The notes: generated by a model from the letters alone, not told the origin. A DNA stretch of 64,000 bases from Phytomonospora sp040655735 (GCF_040655735.1 NZ_JBFAKK010000007.1:62001-126000); one strand, 5' to 3'; counted from the stretch's first letter, positions 31,849 to 40,500 are shown. Translations and numbers: made by a program.

Positions 31849-31970
31849 GGGCGCGGACGGTGAGGTCGAGCAGGACGGTGGCCATCCCCCGATCGCAGCG
31901 AAGATCGCGAGGGCGGGCATGCGTTCTTCGGGGGGTGGACGGGGATTCCACCATCTGCTTATATCGACGG

Positions 31971-32732
31971 ATGTCAATATTAGTGAGCAGATGTGCCCGG
32001 CTCCTCGCCGCGACCCTCATGGTCGTCACCGCCCTCATCGCATCGCCCGCCCAGGCCGCCGCGCCCGCCCGTGACGTCGGCACCCAGGCCCAAAGCCCCG
32101 GCCGCTTCCTGGAGATCGACTACCAGGGCCGCCTCAAGCAGTGGAACCACGTCAACGGCGTGTGGACCCCCACCACGCTCGGCTCCGGCTGGGGTCCGGA
32201 GAGCACCCGCCTCATCACCAGCCTCGACGACGCCCACTTCCTGGAGATCACCGCGGCCGGCGGCCTGTCGGAGTGGACCTGGACCGGCAGCACCTATGTG
32301 GAATCGGTGCAGGGCAGCGGATGGGGCGCCACCCGACTGCTCACCGGCCTCGGCCCGAACTCCTTCCTGGAGGTCGAGTCGGGCGGCCTGTCGCGCTGGA
32401 CCCGCTCGGGCGGGGTCTGGAGCGAGACCTTCGTCGGCTACGGCTGGACGACGAGCAGCACCGTCGCCATCGCCGGGCTCTCCCACGGCGACTTCGTCGA
32501 GGCCACCGGAACGGGCGGCCTGTCCGAGTGGTTCAGCAACGGTGTCGGCTACGACGAGTACGTCCGCCACGTCTCCGCCATGTCCGGGACGCGCCTGCTC
32601 GCCGGTCTCACACCCACGCACTTCGTCGAGGTCAGCGACGACGGCTACTTGTGGCAGTGGTTCTGGGAATCCGGCCAATGGGCGTTCCACTACGTCGGCG
32701 ACGGCTGGAACAACGCCCGCCTACTCGGCTGA
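31971..32732 (+). CDS. secreted tachylectin-like beta-propeller protein
   Basis: 253 residues. A signal peptide covers ~1-30 (LLAATLMVVTALIASPAQAA). The mature part has five repeats of about 43 residues, each built like FLEI...G.L..W....G.WT...LGSGWG..TRLI: GRFLEIDYQGRLKQWNHVNG, AHFLEITAAGGLSEWTWTGS, NSFLEVESGGLSRWTRSGGV, GDFVEATGTGGLSEWFSNGV and THFVEVSDDGYLWQWFWESG. Five such blades recall the sugar-binding tachylectin-2 propeller. It overlaps the convergent sigma gene by 12 bases. The 120 bases before it hold no gene. Confidence 0.75.
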   Translation: MSILVSRCARLLAATLMVVTALIASPAQAAAPARDVGTQAQSPGRFLEIDYQGRLKQWNHVNGVWTPTTLGSGWGPESTRLITSLDDAHFLEITAAGGLSEWTWTGSTYVESVQGSGWGATRLLTGLGPNSFLEVESGGLSRWTRSGGVWSETFVGYGWTTSSTVAIAGLSHGDFVEATGTGGLSEWFSNGVGYDEYVRHVSAMSGTRLLAGLTPTHFVEVSDDGYLWQWFWESGQWAFHYVGDGWNNARLLG

Positions 32733-33956
32733 CCCCAGCCTCCCCACCAGAAACGCCCGCTCCGCCTCGTTCCCCGTCAGCTCGATCGCCCGCCGGTAAG
32801 CCTGCGCCGCCTCGGCATCGCGCCCGAGGCGGCGCAGCAGGTCCGCCTTCACCGCCGGCAGATACTGGTAGCGCTCCAGCCGGCGATCCCCTTCCAGCGT
32901 CTCCACGACCGCCAGCGCCGCCGCCGGCCCACGCACCATCGCCAGCGGCACCGCCCGGTTGAGCGCCACCACCGGCGACGGCCACAGCTCCAGCAGCCGG
33001 TCGTAGAGCGCCACCAGCTCCGCCCAGTCGGTCTCGGCGTACGTCGGCGCCGACGCGTACACCGACGCGATCGCCGCCTGCACCAGATGCCGCCCCGCCC
33101 GCCCGTCGCGCAGCCCCGCCACGATCAGCCCGTGCGCCTCGCCCAGCGCCGCGCGGTCCCACTGCGAGCGGTCCTGCTCCTCCAGCGGCAACAGCCGCCC
33201 GTCCGGCCCGGTCCGCGTCGCCCGCCGCGCGTCGGTCACCAGCAGCAGCGCGAGCAGGCCGCCGACCTCCGGCTCGTCGGGCATCAGCTCGCGCAGCGTC
33301 CGGGCCAGACCCAGCGCCCGGTCGGCCAGATCCGCGCGCATCAGCGACGGCCCCGAAGGCGCGGTGTGCCCGGCGGTGAACAGCAGGTGGACGACGCCGA
33401 GCACGCCGGCGAGCCGGTCGGGCAGCTCCGCCGGACGCGGTACCCGGAAAGGGATGCGCGCGCCGGCGATCTTCCGCTTCGCCCGGGTGATCCGGGCGGC
33501 CATCGTCTGCTCGGAGACCAGCAGCGCCCGCGCGACGTCCGGCGTCGGCAGCCCGCACACCAGCCGCAGCGTCAGCGCCAGCTGCGCCTCTCGCGCCAGC
33601 GCGGGATGGCAGCAGGTGAAGATCAGCCGCAAGCGCTCGTCGGGCACCGCGTCGGGCTCCTCGGCGACGGTCACGGTCTCCTCCCCTTCTCGCTCGACGA
33701 TCAGCGGCAGCTTCGAGCGCAGCGTGCTCTCCCGGCGGATCGTGTCGACGGCCCGGCGCTTGGCGGCGGTGGTCAGCCACGCCCCCGGTTTGGCCGGGAT
33801 CCCGTCGCGCTCCCACGACGACAGCGCCGAGGCGTACGCCTCCTGCACGCACTCCTCGGCGAGGCCGAGATCGCCGGCGACGCGCACCGTCGCGGCGAGC
33901 ACGAACGTCCACTCACGACGGTGCGCCTCGGCGACGGCGCGGGCCGCCTCGCTCAC
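32721..33956 (-). CDS. ECF42-type RNA polymerase sigma factor (DUF6596)
   Basis: 411 residues from the GTG at 33956, which overlaps the YciI stop (GTGA). Region 2: LGLAEECVQEAYASALSSWE, PGAWLTTAAKRRAVDTIRRE. Region 4: LPTPDVARALLVSEQTMAAR. The extension has VHLLFTAGHTAPSGPSLMRA where most members have LIFNEGY, then SPVVALNRAVPLAMVRGPAA and a TPR-like end. The FNEGY change is unusual, since that motif is considered important in the group. Third YciI/sigma pair of the window. Confidence 0.9.
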   Translation of the reverse strand: MSEAARAVAEAHRREWTFVLAATVRVAGDLGLAEECVQEAYASALSSWERDGIPAKPGAWLTTAAKRRAVDTIRRESTLRSKLPLIVEREGEETVTVAEEPDAVPDERLRLIFTCCHPALAREAQLALTLRLVCGLPTPDVARALLVSEQTMAARITRAKRKIAGARIPFRVPRPAELPDRLAGVLGVVHLLFTAGHTAPSGPSLMRADLADRALGLARTLRELMPDEPEVGGLLALLLVTDARRATRTGPDGRLLPLEEQDRSQWDRAALGEAHGLIVAGLRDGRAGRHLVQAAIASVYASAPTYAETDWAELVALYDRLLELWPSPVVALNRAVPLAMVRGPAAALAVVETLEGDRRLERYQYLPAVKADLLRRLGRDAEAAQAYRRAIELTGNEAERAFLVGRLGSAE

Positions 33957-34300
33957 CGTGCGATGGGCGGGATGCCGCCCGCGACCGGCCGCACCTCGAC
34001 CCCACCGCGTCCCCATTGGACGGCCGGGTTGGCGCGCGCGATGTCGAGGGCCGCGTCGAGGTCGGGGGCCTCGACGACGTAGAAGCCGGCGATGACCTCC
34101 TTGGTGTCGAGGAAGGGCCCGTCGGTGACGGCGTCGCCGCGAACGGCCGTGGCCGTCTCGCTCGACTGGAGCGCGTACCCGGTGACCATCGCCTTCGACT
34201 CGATGAGCTGGTCGGCGTAACGCTGGCTGGCCGCCTCCTGCTCGGGGGCGTAGGCGCCGGCGTTCGGGTCGTCGAAGATGAGGATCGCGTACTGGGCCAT
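33953..34300 (-). CDS. YciI family protein
   Basis: 115 residues: MAQYAILIFDDPNAG, AASQRYADQLIESKAMVTGY, AVTDGPFLDTKEVIAGFYVV and LDAALDIARANPAVQWGRGG. TDGPF carries the family signature. CAAGGAG lies before the ATG at 34300. The longer frame upstream is a shadow. It is translationally coupled to the sigma factor downstream. Confidence 0.88.
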   Translation of the reverse strand: MAQYAILIFDDPNAGAYAPEQEAASQRYADQLIESKAMVTGYALQSSETATAVRGDAVTDGPFLDTKEVIAGFYVVEAPDLDAALDIARANPAVQWGRGGVEVRPVAGGIPPIAR

Positions 34301-34321
34301 GTTGTTCTCCTTGGCGTGGTG

Positions 34322-34367
34322 TTCGGTCGGTACGCCACTACGTCGGATGAACCGGCCGGATTCGACA
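34322..34367 (-). promoter_or_regulatory. putative ECF42-type promoter and shared leader motif
   Basis: On the minus strand TGTCGA (34367-34362) is followed by ATCCGGCCGG and, 19 bases later, CGTAGT (34342-34337); CGACGT at a 16-base spacing is an alternative -10. The leader then contains CGTACCGACCGAA (complement of 34322-34334), identical over 13 bases to 11303-11315 before another YciI gene. Confidence 0.5.
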
Positions 34368-34433
34368 AGACCGTACGTGGAATTCTTCGAGCGGGCTTGA
34401 AAGTGGCCCCCTTTCGCGTGGAATGCTGCCCGG

Positions 34434-35171
34434 ATGCCTGAGTGGACCAACGAAGCCGCCATCGCCCAGTGGGAGACCCTGCCGCCGGAGGTCGTGGGCG
34501 CCATGGACGCCGACGGCGACTTCGCCAAACGCCACCTCGTCAACCCGCACCTGCTGCGCCTGCTCGGCGCCGACGGCGGGCTCACCGGCCGCCGGATCCT
34601 CGACGCCGGCTGCGGCAACGGCTACTTCTCCCGCATGCTCGCCCGCGAGGGCGCCCACGTCGTCGGCGTCGAACCGACCGATGCGCTGTCCGGCTACGCG
34701 CGCCGCCGGGAAACCGAACTGGCGCAAGGGATCCGCTACCTCCAGGCCGGCCTCACCGACCTGCCCGCCGACTTCGGCGCGCCCTTCGACGCCGTCGTGT
34801 GCAGCATGGTCCTCATGGCGATTCCCGACTGGAAACCCGCCATGCGCGCCTGCGTCGAGGCCCTGCGACCCGGCGGGACCTTCGTCTTCGCCATCACCCA
34901 CCCCGCCTTCGAGGGCCTCGGTGGTATCTGGCGCGAACACGGCGCCTACCGCGTCGACCGCTACCTCGCCGACTACGACATGCCCTCCACCTACGCCACC
35001 GACTTCCATCGGCCCCTGTCGGCATATCTGAACGAGCTCGCCGCCCTCGGCTGCCGCCTGCGCGAGGTCGTCGAGCCGGGTCTGCCGCCCGAGCTCGCCG
35101 ACGCCGACGGCCTGGAGGCCTACGTGCGGCTGCCGAACTTCCTCATCGCCGCCGCGGAGGGGCCGGCGTAG
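34434..35171 (+). CDS. SAM-dependent methyltransferase
   Basis: 245 residues, class I methyltransferase. Motif I is RILDAGCGNGYFSRMLAREG, followed by VVGVEPTDAL (acidic residue for the SAM ribose), VVCSMVLMAIPDWKPAM and LRPGGTFVFAITHPAFEGLG. ITHP is shared with UbiE/COQ5-like and small-molecule methyltransferases. No neighbouring pathway indicates the substrate. AATGCT six bases before the ATG may be a weak leaderless -10 box. Confidence 0.87.
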   Translation: MPEWTNEAAIAQWETLPPEVVGAMDADGDFAKRHLVNPHLLRLLGADGGLTGRRILDAGCGNGYFSRMLAREGAHVVGVEPTDALSGYARRRETELAQGIRYLQAGLTDLPADFGAPFDAVVCSMVLMAIPDWKPAMRACVEALRPGGTFVFAITHPAFEGLGGIWREHGAYRVDRYLADYDMPSTYATDFHRPLSAYLNELAALGCRLREVVEPGLPPELADADGLEAYVRLPNFLIAAAEGPA

Positions 35172-35179
35172 GACGGCTG

Positions 35180-35791
35180 ATGCCACAATCGCGCATGCCC
35201 GAGCCCCGCCCCGAGCCCAGCCCACCGTCCCAGCGCGCGTGGTGGATCCTGCACGCCGCCGTGCTGGCGACAGGCGTGTTGATCACGGTGGCCTTCAGTC
35301 CACCCGGCTTCGACTTCGTCCTGGCCGCGCTGATGATCCCGGCCCCCTTCGGGATCGCCATCGCCTGGCTCGCCATGTTCGCCGACGGAGGGCACGCGGG
35401 GCACCGCTCGTGGCAGCTGGTGATCGCGCCCGTCGTCGCCGCGGCCGTGCTCGTCGCGCTCATCGCCCAGGTCCCGCGCGAGGCGCGCTGGGCACTGAGC
35501 CGTCCGGCCTTCGACGACCTCGTCGCCACGCTTCCCGTGCCCGCACCGGGAACCGCGCCCGACTGGGACGGCTGGTCCGACGAGCGCGAGATCGGCACCT
35601 ACACGATCACCGCCGCGTTCGCGGTGACCGGCGGCTACTGGTTCTACGAGGACAACGGCGCCTTCTTCGACGACGCCGGGATCGCCTACCTGCCATCCGG
35701 GCCCGGCCCCGAGCTGGCCGACGACGGCTTCGACTCCGCGCGCTTCCACGCTCTCGGCGACCACTGGTACACCTGGACCCACAGCTGGTAG
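35180..35791 (+). CDS. membrane protein of unknown function
   Basis: 203 residues, or 198 from a second ATG at 35195. Three hydrophobic helices near the start (WWILHAAVLATGVLITVAFS; VLAALMIPAPFGIAIAWLAM; LVIAPVVAAAVLVALIA) are followed by a soluble C-terminal domain ending GDHWYTWTHSW. TGGYWFYEDNGAFFDDAGIA and the WYTW end resemble actinobacterial integral membrane proteins of unknown role. It lies eight bases after the methyltransferase stop. Confidence 0.65.
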   Translation: MPQSRMPEPRPEPSPPSQRAWWILHAAVLATGVLITVAFSPPGFDFVLAALMIPAPFGIAIAWLAMFADGGHAGHRSWQLVIAPVVAAAVLVALIAQVPREARWALSRPAFDDLVATLPVPAPGTAPDWDGWSDEREIGTYTITAAFAVTGGYWFYEDNGAFFDDAGIAYLPSGPGPELADDGFDSARFHALGDHWYTWTHSW

Positions 35792-35882
35792 ACGCGCGCC
35801 CGGCACGGCACGCCCACACGGCACGCCCCGGAGGCGACGGCGGCCCGCACCCACCCCGGCACGGACCACCGCCAACATAAAC

Positions 35883-36095
35883 CTAACCGTCGAAGCGCCC
35901 GAGTTTGACGCTCTCGACGAACCCGGTCCATTCCTGTTCGGAATACGACAGCACCGGATAGTGCGCGTCCGCGGCGAGCTTCGAGTCGCGAACGCCGATC
36001 GAGCGGCCGAGGTCGGCCACTTCAACACATGCGTTGTTCGCGTAGCTGCGACTGCTCTTGCGCCACAGTGGCGCGCGTCCTGAAGTGGGCGTCAT
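35883..36095 (-). CDS. DUF397 domain protein
   Basis: 70 residues, one DUF397 unit: PLWRKSSRSYANNACVEVAD, then IGVRDSKLAAD and EWTGFVESVKLGRFDG. W-RKSSRS-NN-CVEVA and VRDSK are the family hallmarks. Such proteins pair with an XRE/DUF5753 regulator, as in the WhiJ system of Streptomyces, where they influence development. The partner lies 16 bases upstream in the same direction. Confidence 0.92.
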   Translation of the reverse strand: MTPTSGRAPLWRKSSRSYANNACVEVADLGRSIGVRDSKLAADAHYPVLSYSEQEWTGFVESVKLGRFDG

Positions 36096-36111
36096 CGCCC
36101 CTCCTAGTCAC

Positions 36112-36984
36112 TCAGGCCACCGCCTCCGCGATCAGCCTCAGTGACAACTGCGGACTCAACGCCGAGGCGGACAGGCGATCGAAAACCTGGCTGCACCGTT
36201 CCACGTCGACGGGGTCGTCCATGACGAAGTGGCCGGCGAAGCCTTCGCAGTTCACAACAGCGGGATCGGGCTTGTGGTGATGCATGATCTGAAAAGAACC
36301 TGCCATCGCCTCATGTGCGCCATGATCGAATGCCAGAACCTGGATGCGGATGTTGGGCCGGTCGGCCAGTTCCAGCAGATGCTGAAGCTGCCGGCGCCAC
36401 ACGCCGTCGCCCCCCACGCGGTATCGGATCGCCGACTCACCCAGCACGAACGCGCAATCGGGGCCCCCCGGCGCGGTCAGCGTCCGCTGCCGTTCGCGAC
36501 GGACGTCGAGCTGGCGGGAAAGGTCCTCCGGTGTGAAAGTCGGGTCGGATCCGCGTATCAGCGATTCGGTGAACTCCGGGATCTGGAGTGCCCCCGGAAT
36601 GGTGGACATCTCGAACCAGCGAATGGATCGCGCCACCGACTCGAACTCGATGTAGCGCAGGTACGCCTTCGGCAGATCGGAGTACTTGATCCACCAGCCG
36701 CCGCGCTCGCGGCTCTCGCGGGCCAGATCGACGAGTTTGGCGCGTTCCTCGGTGTCGGTGAGCTGGTAGAGATCGAGGAGTTCTTCCAGGTCACGGCGGC
36801 GGACGCCGACGTCGCCGTTCTCGATGCGGCTTATCTTCGACGGCGAGCACTCCAGGCGCGCTCCGGCCAGTTCGCGACTGGTCCCCGATACCTCACGAAG
36901 GCGGCGCAGGGCTATTCCCAGGCGCCTTCGGCGGAGGCTCGGGGAGGTGCGCAGATCGGTCCCGTTGGTCTTCCTGGCCGTCAC
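36112..36984 (-). CDS. XRE-family HTH regulator with DUF5753 domain (WhiJ-like)
   Basis: 290 residues. HTH at ~20-75: RRRRLGIALRRLREVSGTSR, ARLECSPSKISRIENGDVGV. DUF5753 from ~100: WFEMSTIPGALQIPEFTESL, RQRTLTAPGGPDCAFVLGES, AIRYRVGG, IRIQVLAFDHGAHEAM and the final DVERCSQVFDRLSASAL. WhiJ-like proteins repress nearby targets until released with help from a DUF397 partner. GTG start with GGGAGGAG upstream. The divergent small gene at 37189 is the likely target, with an inverted repeat between them. Confidence 0.92.
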   Translation of the reverse strand: MTARKTNGTDLRTSPSLRRRRLGIALRRLREVSGTSRELAGARLECSPSKISRIENGDVGVRRRDLEELLDLYQLTDTEERAKLVDLARESRERGGWWIKYSDLPKAYLRYIEFESVARSIRWFEMSTIPGALQIPEFTESLIRGSDPTFTPEDLSRQLDVRRERQRTLTAPGGPDCAFVLGESAIRYRVGGDGVWRRQLQHLLELADRPNIRIQVLAFDHGAHEAMAGSFQIMHHHKPDPAVVNCEGFAGHFVMDDPVDVERCSQVFDRLSASALSPQLSLRLIAEAVA

Positions 36985-37143
36985 GGCGAGCTCCTCCCGA
37001 CGACGTCAAGTGGCATGTGGAATCCCTTGCGCGCCAAGCGTTTCCGCAGGTAGGGCGGCAAGTTTTCGTGCATTTTGCCGAGTGAACGGCAGTACCACCG
37101 ATATGCTTGCGCCGGTGGTCTTCCCATGCAACCCTCCTGCTAA

Positions 37144-37162
37144 GACAACGACAGAGGTTGTC
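37144..37162. promoter_or_regulatory. inverted repeat between WhiJ-like regulator and small gene
   Basis: GACAAC and GTTGTC flank seven bases, 27 bases before the ATG at 37189. The placement fits an operator for the XRE protein at 36112-36984. Confidence 0.45.
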
Positions 37163-37188
37163 ACAGGAAACGCGTGAGAGGATCCACG

Positions 37189-37497
37189 ATGCGTGACGAC
37201 GATCCCGACCCTGTTGGGGAAGAACCCCGGCGTTTCGTTCTCCATCGGTGGGCCGACGCCTCGGGGGTCTCGGGGACGGGCCGGATCGCCTACGGCGTCG
37301 CCTGGTCGGACGGCCGGGCGATCACCCGCTGGATCGGCTCGACGACGGGCGTTCAGCAGATCTGCGTGTGGGACTCCGTCGAGGAGATCTTGCGCATACA
37401 CGGGCATGGCGGGCAGACCGAGATCCATTGGCTGGACGAGGCTCCCGCCTTTCGCATGGCGGTGGCCGCTCCCGCGCCTGTAGAACCGATATCGTGA
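37189..37497 (+). CDS. small conserved protein with GVSGTG motif
   Basis: 102 residues: EPRRFVLHRWADASGVSGTG, RIAYGVAWSDGRAITRWIGS, VWDSVEEILRIHGHGGQTEI and HWLD. Short proteins with the order RFVLHR..D.(S/T)GVSGTG..A.GV..SDG....RW are common in actinobacterial chromosomes and mobile elements; function unknown. GAGAGGA supports the ATG at 37189 over the GTG at 37174. It is divergent from the WhiJ-like regulator and probably under its control. Confidence 0.72.
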   Translation: MRDDDPDPVGEEPRRFVLHRWADASGVSGTGRIAYGVAWSDGRAITRWIGSTTGVQQICVWDSVEEILRIHGHGGQTEIHWLDEAPAFRMAVAAPAPVEPIS

Positions 37498-37555
37498 CCC
37501 AATCGTGACCGAATATGCCGGGCGCGTGTAGCGCGGCCCTCATACGTTCGTATCG

Positions 37556-39316
37556 GTGAACTCCGAGCCGCCTCCTCCGTCCTGGCAATCCCACCCGTAC
37601 GGACTTCCGCCGTCGGGTCAGCCGACGCCGCAACCGCAGCAGCACGGGACACCGGAGCCCACACAACCCTCGTGGCCGCAGCAATCGCAGCAGCCGCAGC
37701 AGGATCCGCGCTACGGACAGCAGCAACCGGCTCAGCCCCAGCAGCCTCAGCAACCCCAACAGCCCCAGCAGCCGCAGTCCCCGTGGGCGTCGCCCTCGAC
37801 GCCCACGACATACGGCCAGGCCCGCGAGTCGCAGCCGTCGCGTCCCTCCTGGGGCCCCACGCTGTCGCCCCAGTCGCAGTTCCCGCCGCTTCAGCCGCAG
37901 CCTCCGGCGCCGTTGAGCTATCCGCCCTACCCGGGCGCCCCGCCTGCCGGGATGACCGCCAACGGGCCGTACTGGCTGCCCGGCTCGCCGCCGCAGCCGA
38001 AGAGCCCTTGGCCCCGGCGGGTCGGCATGCTCGTGCTGGTGACGCTGCTGGCGGCGGCGTCCATCGTGGCCGGCAGCCTCATCGGCCGCAGCGGTGTGCA
38101 GCTCAACGAGGCCCTGGAGCCCGTTCCGCCCAAGCCCAGCGCGTCGGCCTCTGACCGCGAGTGGGAGGAGTACGTCTCCGGCGCGGCGCTGGCCGCCCTC
38201 AACCGGCAGAGCACGGCCCTGCTCGGCGGCGACGAGCAGGGCTGGCTCGCCCTCTACGACAGCGACGACGCCGACCTCGTCGACCGCATGACCGAGCGCT
38301 ACGAGAACCTGCGCGCCCTTGAGGTCACCAACTGGACCTACGAACTCGACGGCAAGGCCGACGCGCGCGCCGGGGGCGGCACCGAGCGGGCCTTCGACAT
38401 CGACCTGATCGTCGGCTACTGCTTCGGGGCCAGCGATCCGGCCGTCTGCGAGCCCACCGACGTGGTCATCCCCACCGAGTGGGAGGTCACCGACGCCGGA
38501 CTGTTCATCACCGAGGTCGACGAGTCCGCGTCGAACCAGGCCGGGCCCCGTCCCTTCGAGATCAGCGACCTGGCGGTCAAGTCGGGCCCGCGCGTGCTGG
38601 TCGCGGCGCCTCCGCAGTACGAGAACCGCCTCGACCAGGCGCTCGAAGTCGCCGAGGCCGCCGCCGAGAACGCCGACACCTACGCCCACTGGGACCGTGT
38701 CGACCGCTACGTGGTCTTCCTGGCCGGCGAGGACGAGTTCGCCGAGTGGTACGGGACCGGCGACATCGGCCCCAACGTCGTCGGCTTCGCGCTGCCCCTG
38801 GGGACCATCGACGACAACGGGGACTGGAAGCAGACCGGCATCGAGGTCGTCATGCACGTCGAGCGCCTGGGGAATCGCGAGGAGTTCGAGTCGACCATGC
38901 GCCACGAGTTCGGGCATGTGGTGACACTGCTGGGGACCGGCGACGTCGAGCCGCAGCCCGAGGACTGGTTCCTCAACGAGGGCATCGCCGAGTACATCGA
39001 CCACGGCGACCAGCCGGTGAGCAACTACCCGCGACTGTCGAACGTGCAGGACTACCTGTCGTCGATCCGCTGGGACGGCGAGCTGGTGGCGCCGACGAGC
39101 GCCGACGACGGCCTCGCCGGGTCGGGGAAGTACGGGCTGGCGTACCTCGCGGTGCGGTACATGATCGACACGTACACGATCGACAAGTTCTACCAGTTCT
39201 TCGAGGCCGTGGCCCGCGACGGCGAGGAGGCCGCGGCGAGCTCGGAGACGGTGTTCGGGGAGAGCTGGCCGAACATCCTGGCGAAGATCGAGGACTACGT
39301 GAAGACGACGGTCTAG
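37556..39316 (+). CDS. membrane-anchored gluzincin metalloprotease-like protein
   Basis: 586 residues. Residues 1-155 are cytoplasmic and rich in Pro and Gln (tandem QQPQ units at ~45-75). One membrane helix follows at ~162-180 (VGMLVLVTLLAAASIVAGSL), then an extracytoplasmic domain. HEFGHVVTLLG carries HExxH, and WFLNEGIAEYIDH about 30 residues on supplies the third ligand, as in peptidase MA-like proteins. The C-terminus has the YGLAYLAVRYMIDTYTIDKF helix of that fold. The GTG at 37556 follows TACGTT by seven bases, suggesting a leaderless transcript. The substrate is unknown. It overlaps the convergent gene by four bases. Confidence 0.83.
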   Translation: MNSEPPPPSWQSHPYGLPPSGQPTPQPQQHGTPEPTQPSWPQQSQQPQQDPRYGQQQPAQPQQPQQPQQPQQPQSPWASPSTPTTYGQARESQPSRPSWGPTLSPQSQFPPLQPQPPAPLSYPPYPGAPPAGMTANGPYWLPGSPPQPKSPWPRRVGMLVLVTLLAAASIVAGSLIGRSGVQLNEALEPVPPKPSASASDREWEEYVSGAALAALNRQSTALLGGDEQGWLALYDSDDADLVDRMTERYENLRALEVTNWTYELDGKADARAGGGTERAFDIDLIVGYCFGASDPAVCEPTDVVIPTEWEVTDAGLFITEVDESASNQAGPRPFEISDLAVKSGPRVLVAAPPQYENRLDQALEVAEAAAENADTYAHWDRVDRYVVFLAGEDEFAEWYGTGDIGPNVVGFALPLGTIDDNGDWKQTGIEVVMHVERLGNREEFESTMRHEFGHVVTLLGTGDVEPQPEDWFLNEGIAEYIDHGDQPVSNYPRLSNVQDYLSSIRWDGELVAPTSADDGLAGSGKYGLAYLAVRYMIDTYTIDKFYQFFEAVARDGEEAAASSETVFGESWPNILAKIEDYVKTTV

Positions 39317-40500
39317 GGATTGTTTCGACGAGCCGCTGGTGCGTACGCGCCCAGCGGCTCGTTCTTTTTGCGCCGGGCCCGGCTCTCGGCCGCTTCGAGG
39401 GTCTTGAGCAGTGGCAGGCCGACGACGGCGTTGCGGACCTTCGCGCCGATCGCGGTCCTGGGCACCATGAGCCGCACGTTCGGGCCGATCTTCTGGCGCT
39501 GTCGCACGAGCGGGCGAAGGCCGGCCTCGTAGGCGGCGAAGCCGGCCGTGTGGTCTCCGCCGGCGGCGGCCAGCTCCCCGGCGAGCCGGTAGGCGCCGAC
39601 GAGCGCGAGTTCGGCGCCCGCGCCGGAGGCGGGCGAGGCGCACCAGGCGGCGTCGCCGAGCAGGGCGACGCGGCCGCGTCGCCAGGAGTCGAGGTGGACC
39701 TGGGCGAGCGCGTCGAAGTAGAGGTCGGGGTCGGCCAGGGCCGTGGCGAGCAGGCGGGCGACGTGCCAGGAGCGTTCGGCGCCGAAGGCGTCGAGGAGCA
39801 GTCGCCGGTGCTGCGCGGGGTCGCGGTGGTCGTGGTCCAGGCGCGGGGAGCGGAACATGAAGTACGCCTTGGCCTGGGCGTGGTTGCCCGAGCGGTAGAT
39901 CCCGGCCATCTTTCCCGGCCGGTTGAACATGGTCACGCGGCGGTCTTCGGCGAGGGACGCGTCGGCGTCGGCGAAGGCGAAGTAGTGGTCTTTGTGCCGC
40001 AGGTACCGGTCCTCGGGGCCGAAGGCGAGGCGGCGGACGGTGGAGTGCATGCCGTCGGCGCCGACGACGAGGTCGAAGCGTCGCTTGGGTGCGTGCTCGA
40101 AGGCGACGGTGGCGCCGGTGGTGTCCTGGTCGATGGCGGTGATGGAGTCGCCGAAGAGGTATTCGACGTCATCGCGGTCGGCTTCGTGCAGGAGGGCGGA
40201 GAGGTCGCCGCGCATGATCTCGACCTCGCTGCCGGCGATGTCGAGCCGCGCGAGGGTGCGGTCCTCGGTGTCGACGAATCGCATACCGGTCACGTCCGTG
40301 GCGGCCGCGCGGACGCGGGGCATGAGACCCATGCGGTCGAGGACCTCGGTGGCCTGGTCGCGCACGTCGACGCCGTTGCCGCCGGGCCGGATGCCGGGGG
40401 CCCGTTCGACGATCGTGGGCTGGAGGCCGTGGCGGGCGAGCCAGTGGGCCAGGGTCAGGCCGGCGATGCCGCCGCCCGAGATGAGGACGCGCTGGGTCAT
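39313..40500 (-). CDS. FAD-dependent monooxygenase
   Basis: 395 residues, class A flavoprotein hydroxylase of the TetX/PHBH type. N-terminal dinucleotide fold RVLISGGGIAGLTLAHWLAR with Glu in IVERAPGIRPGG; DG motif FDLVVGADGMHSTVRRL; GD motif GRVALLGDAAWCASPASGAG. Members hydroxylate aromatic compounds or inactivate antibiotics with NADPH and O2. AGGGAG lies before the ATG, and TATTCT upstream is a good -10 box. The divergent TetR gene and the palindrome between them indicate substrate-induced expression. Confidence 0.9.
   Translation of the reverse strand: MTQRVLISGGGIAGLTLAHWLARHGLQPTIVERAPGIRPGGNGVDVRDQATEVLDRMGLMPRVRAAATDVTGMRFVDTEDRTLARLDIAGSEVEIMRGDLSALLHEADRDDVEYLFGDSITAIDQDTTGATVAFEHAPKRRFDLVVGADGMHSTVRRLAFGPEDRYLRHKDHYFAFADADASLAEDRRVTMFNRPGKMAGIYRSGNHAQAKAYFMFRSPRLDHDHRDPAQHRRLLLDAFGAERSWHVARLLATALADPDLYFDALAQVHLDSWRRGRVALLGDAAWCASPASGAGAELALVGAYRLAGELAAAGGDHTAGFAAYEAGLRPLVRQRQKIGPNVRLMVPRTAIGAKVRNAVVGLPLLKTLEAAESRARRKKNEPLGAYAPAARRNNP

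Noticed and set aside
37672..37790. Tandem CAGCC/QQPQ repeats taken as a possible CRISPR or minisatellite
   Set aside because: They are in frame inside the Pro/Gln-rich arm of the metalloprotease gene; there are no spacers.
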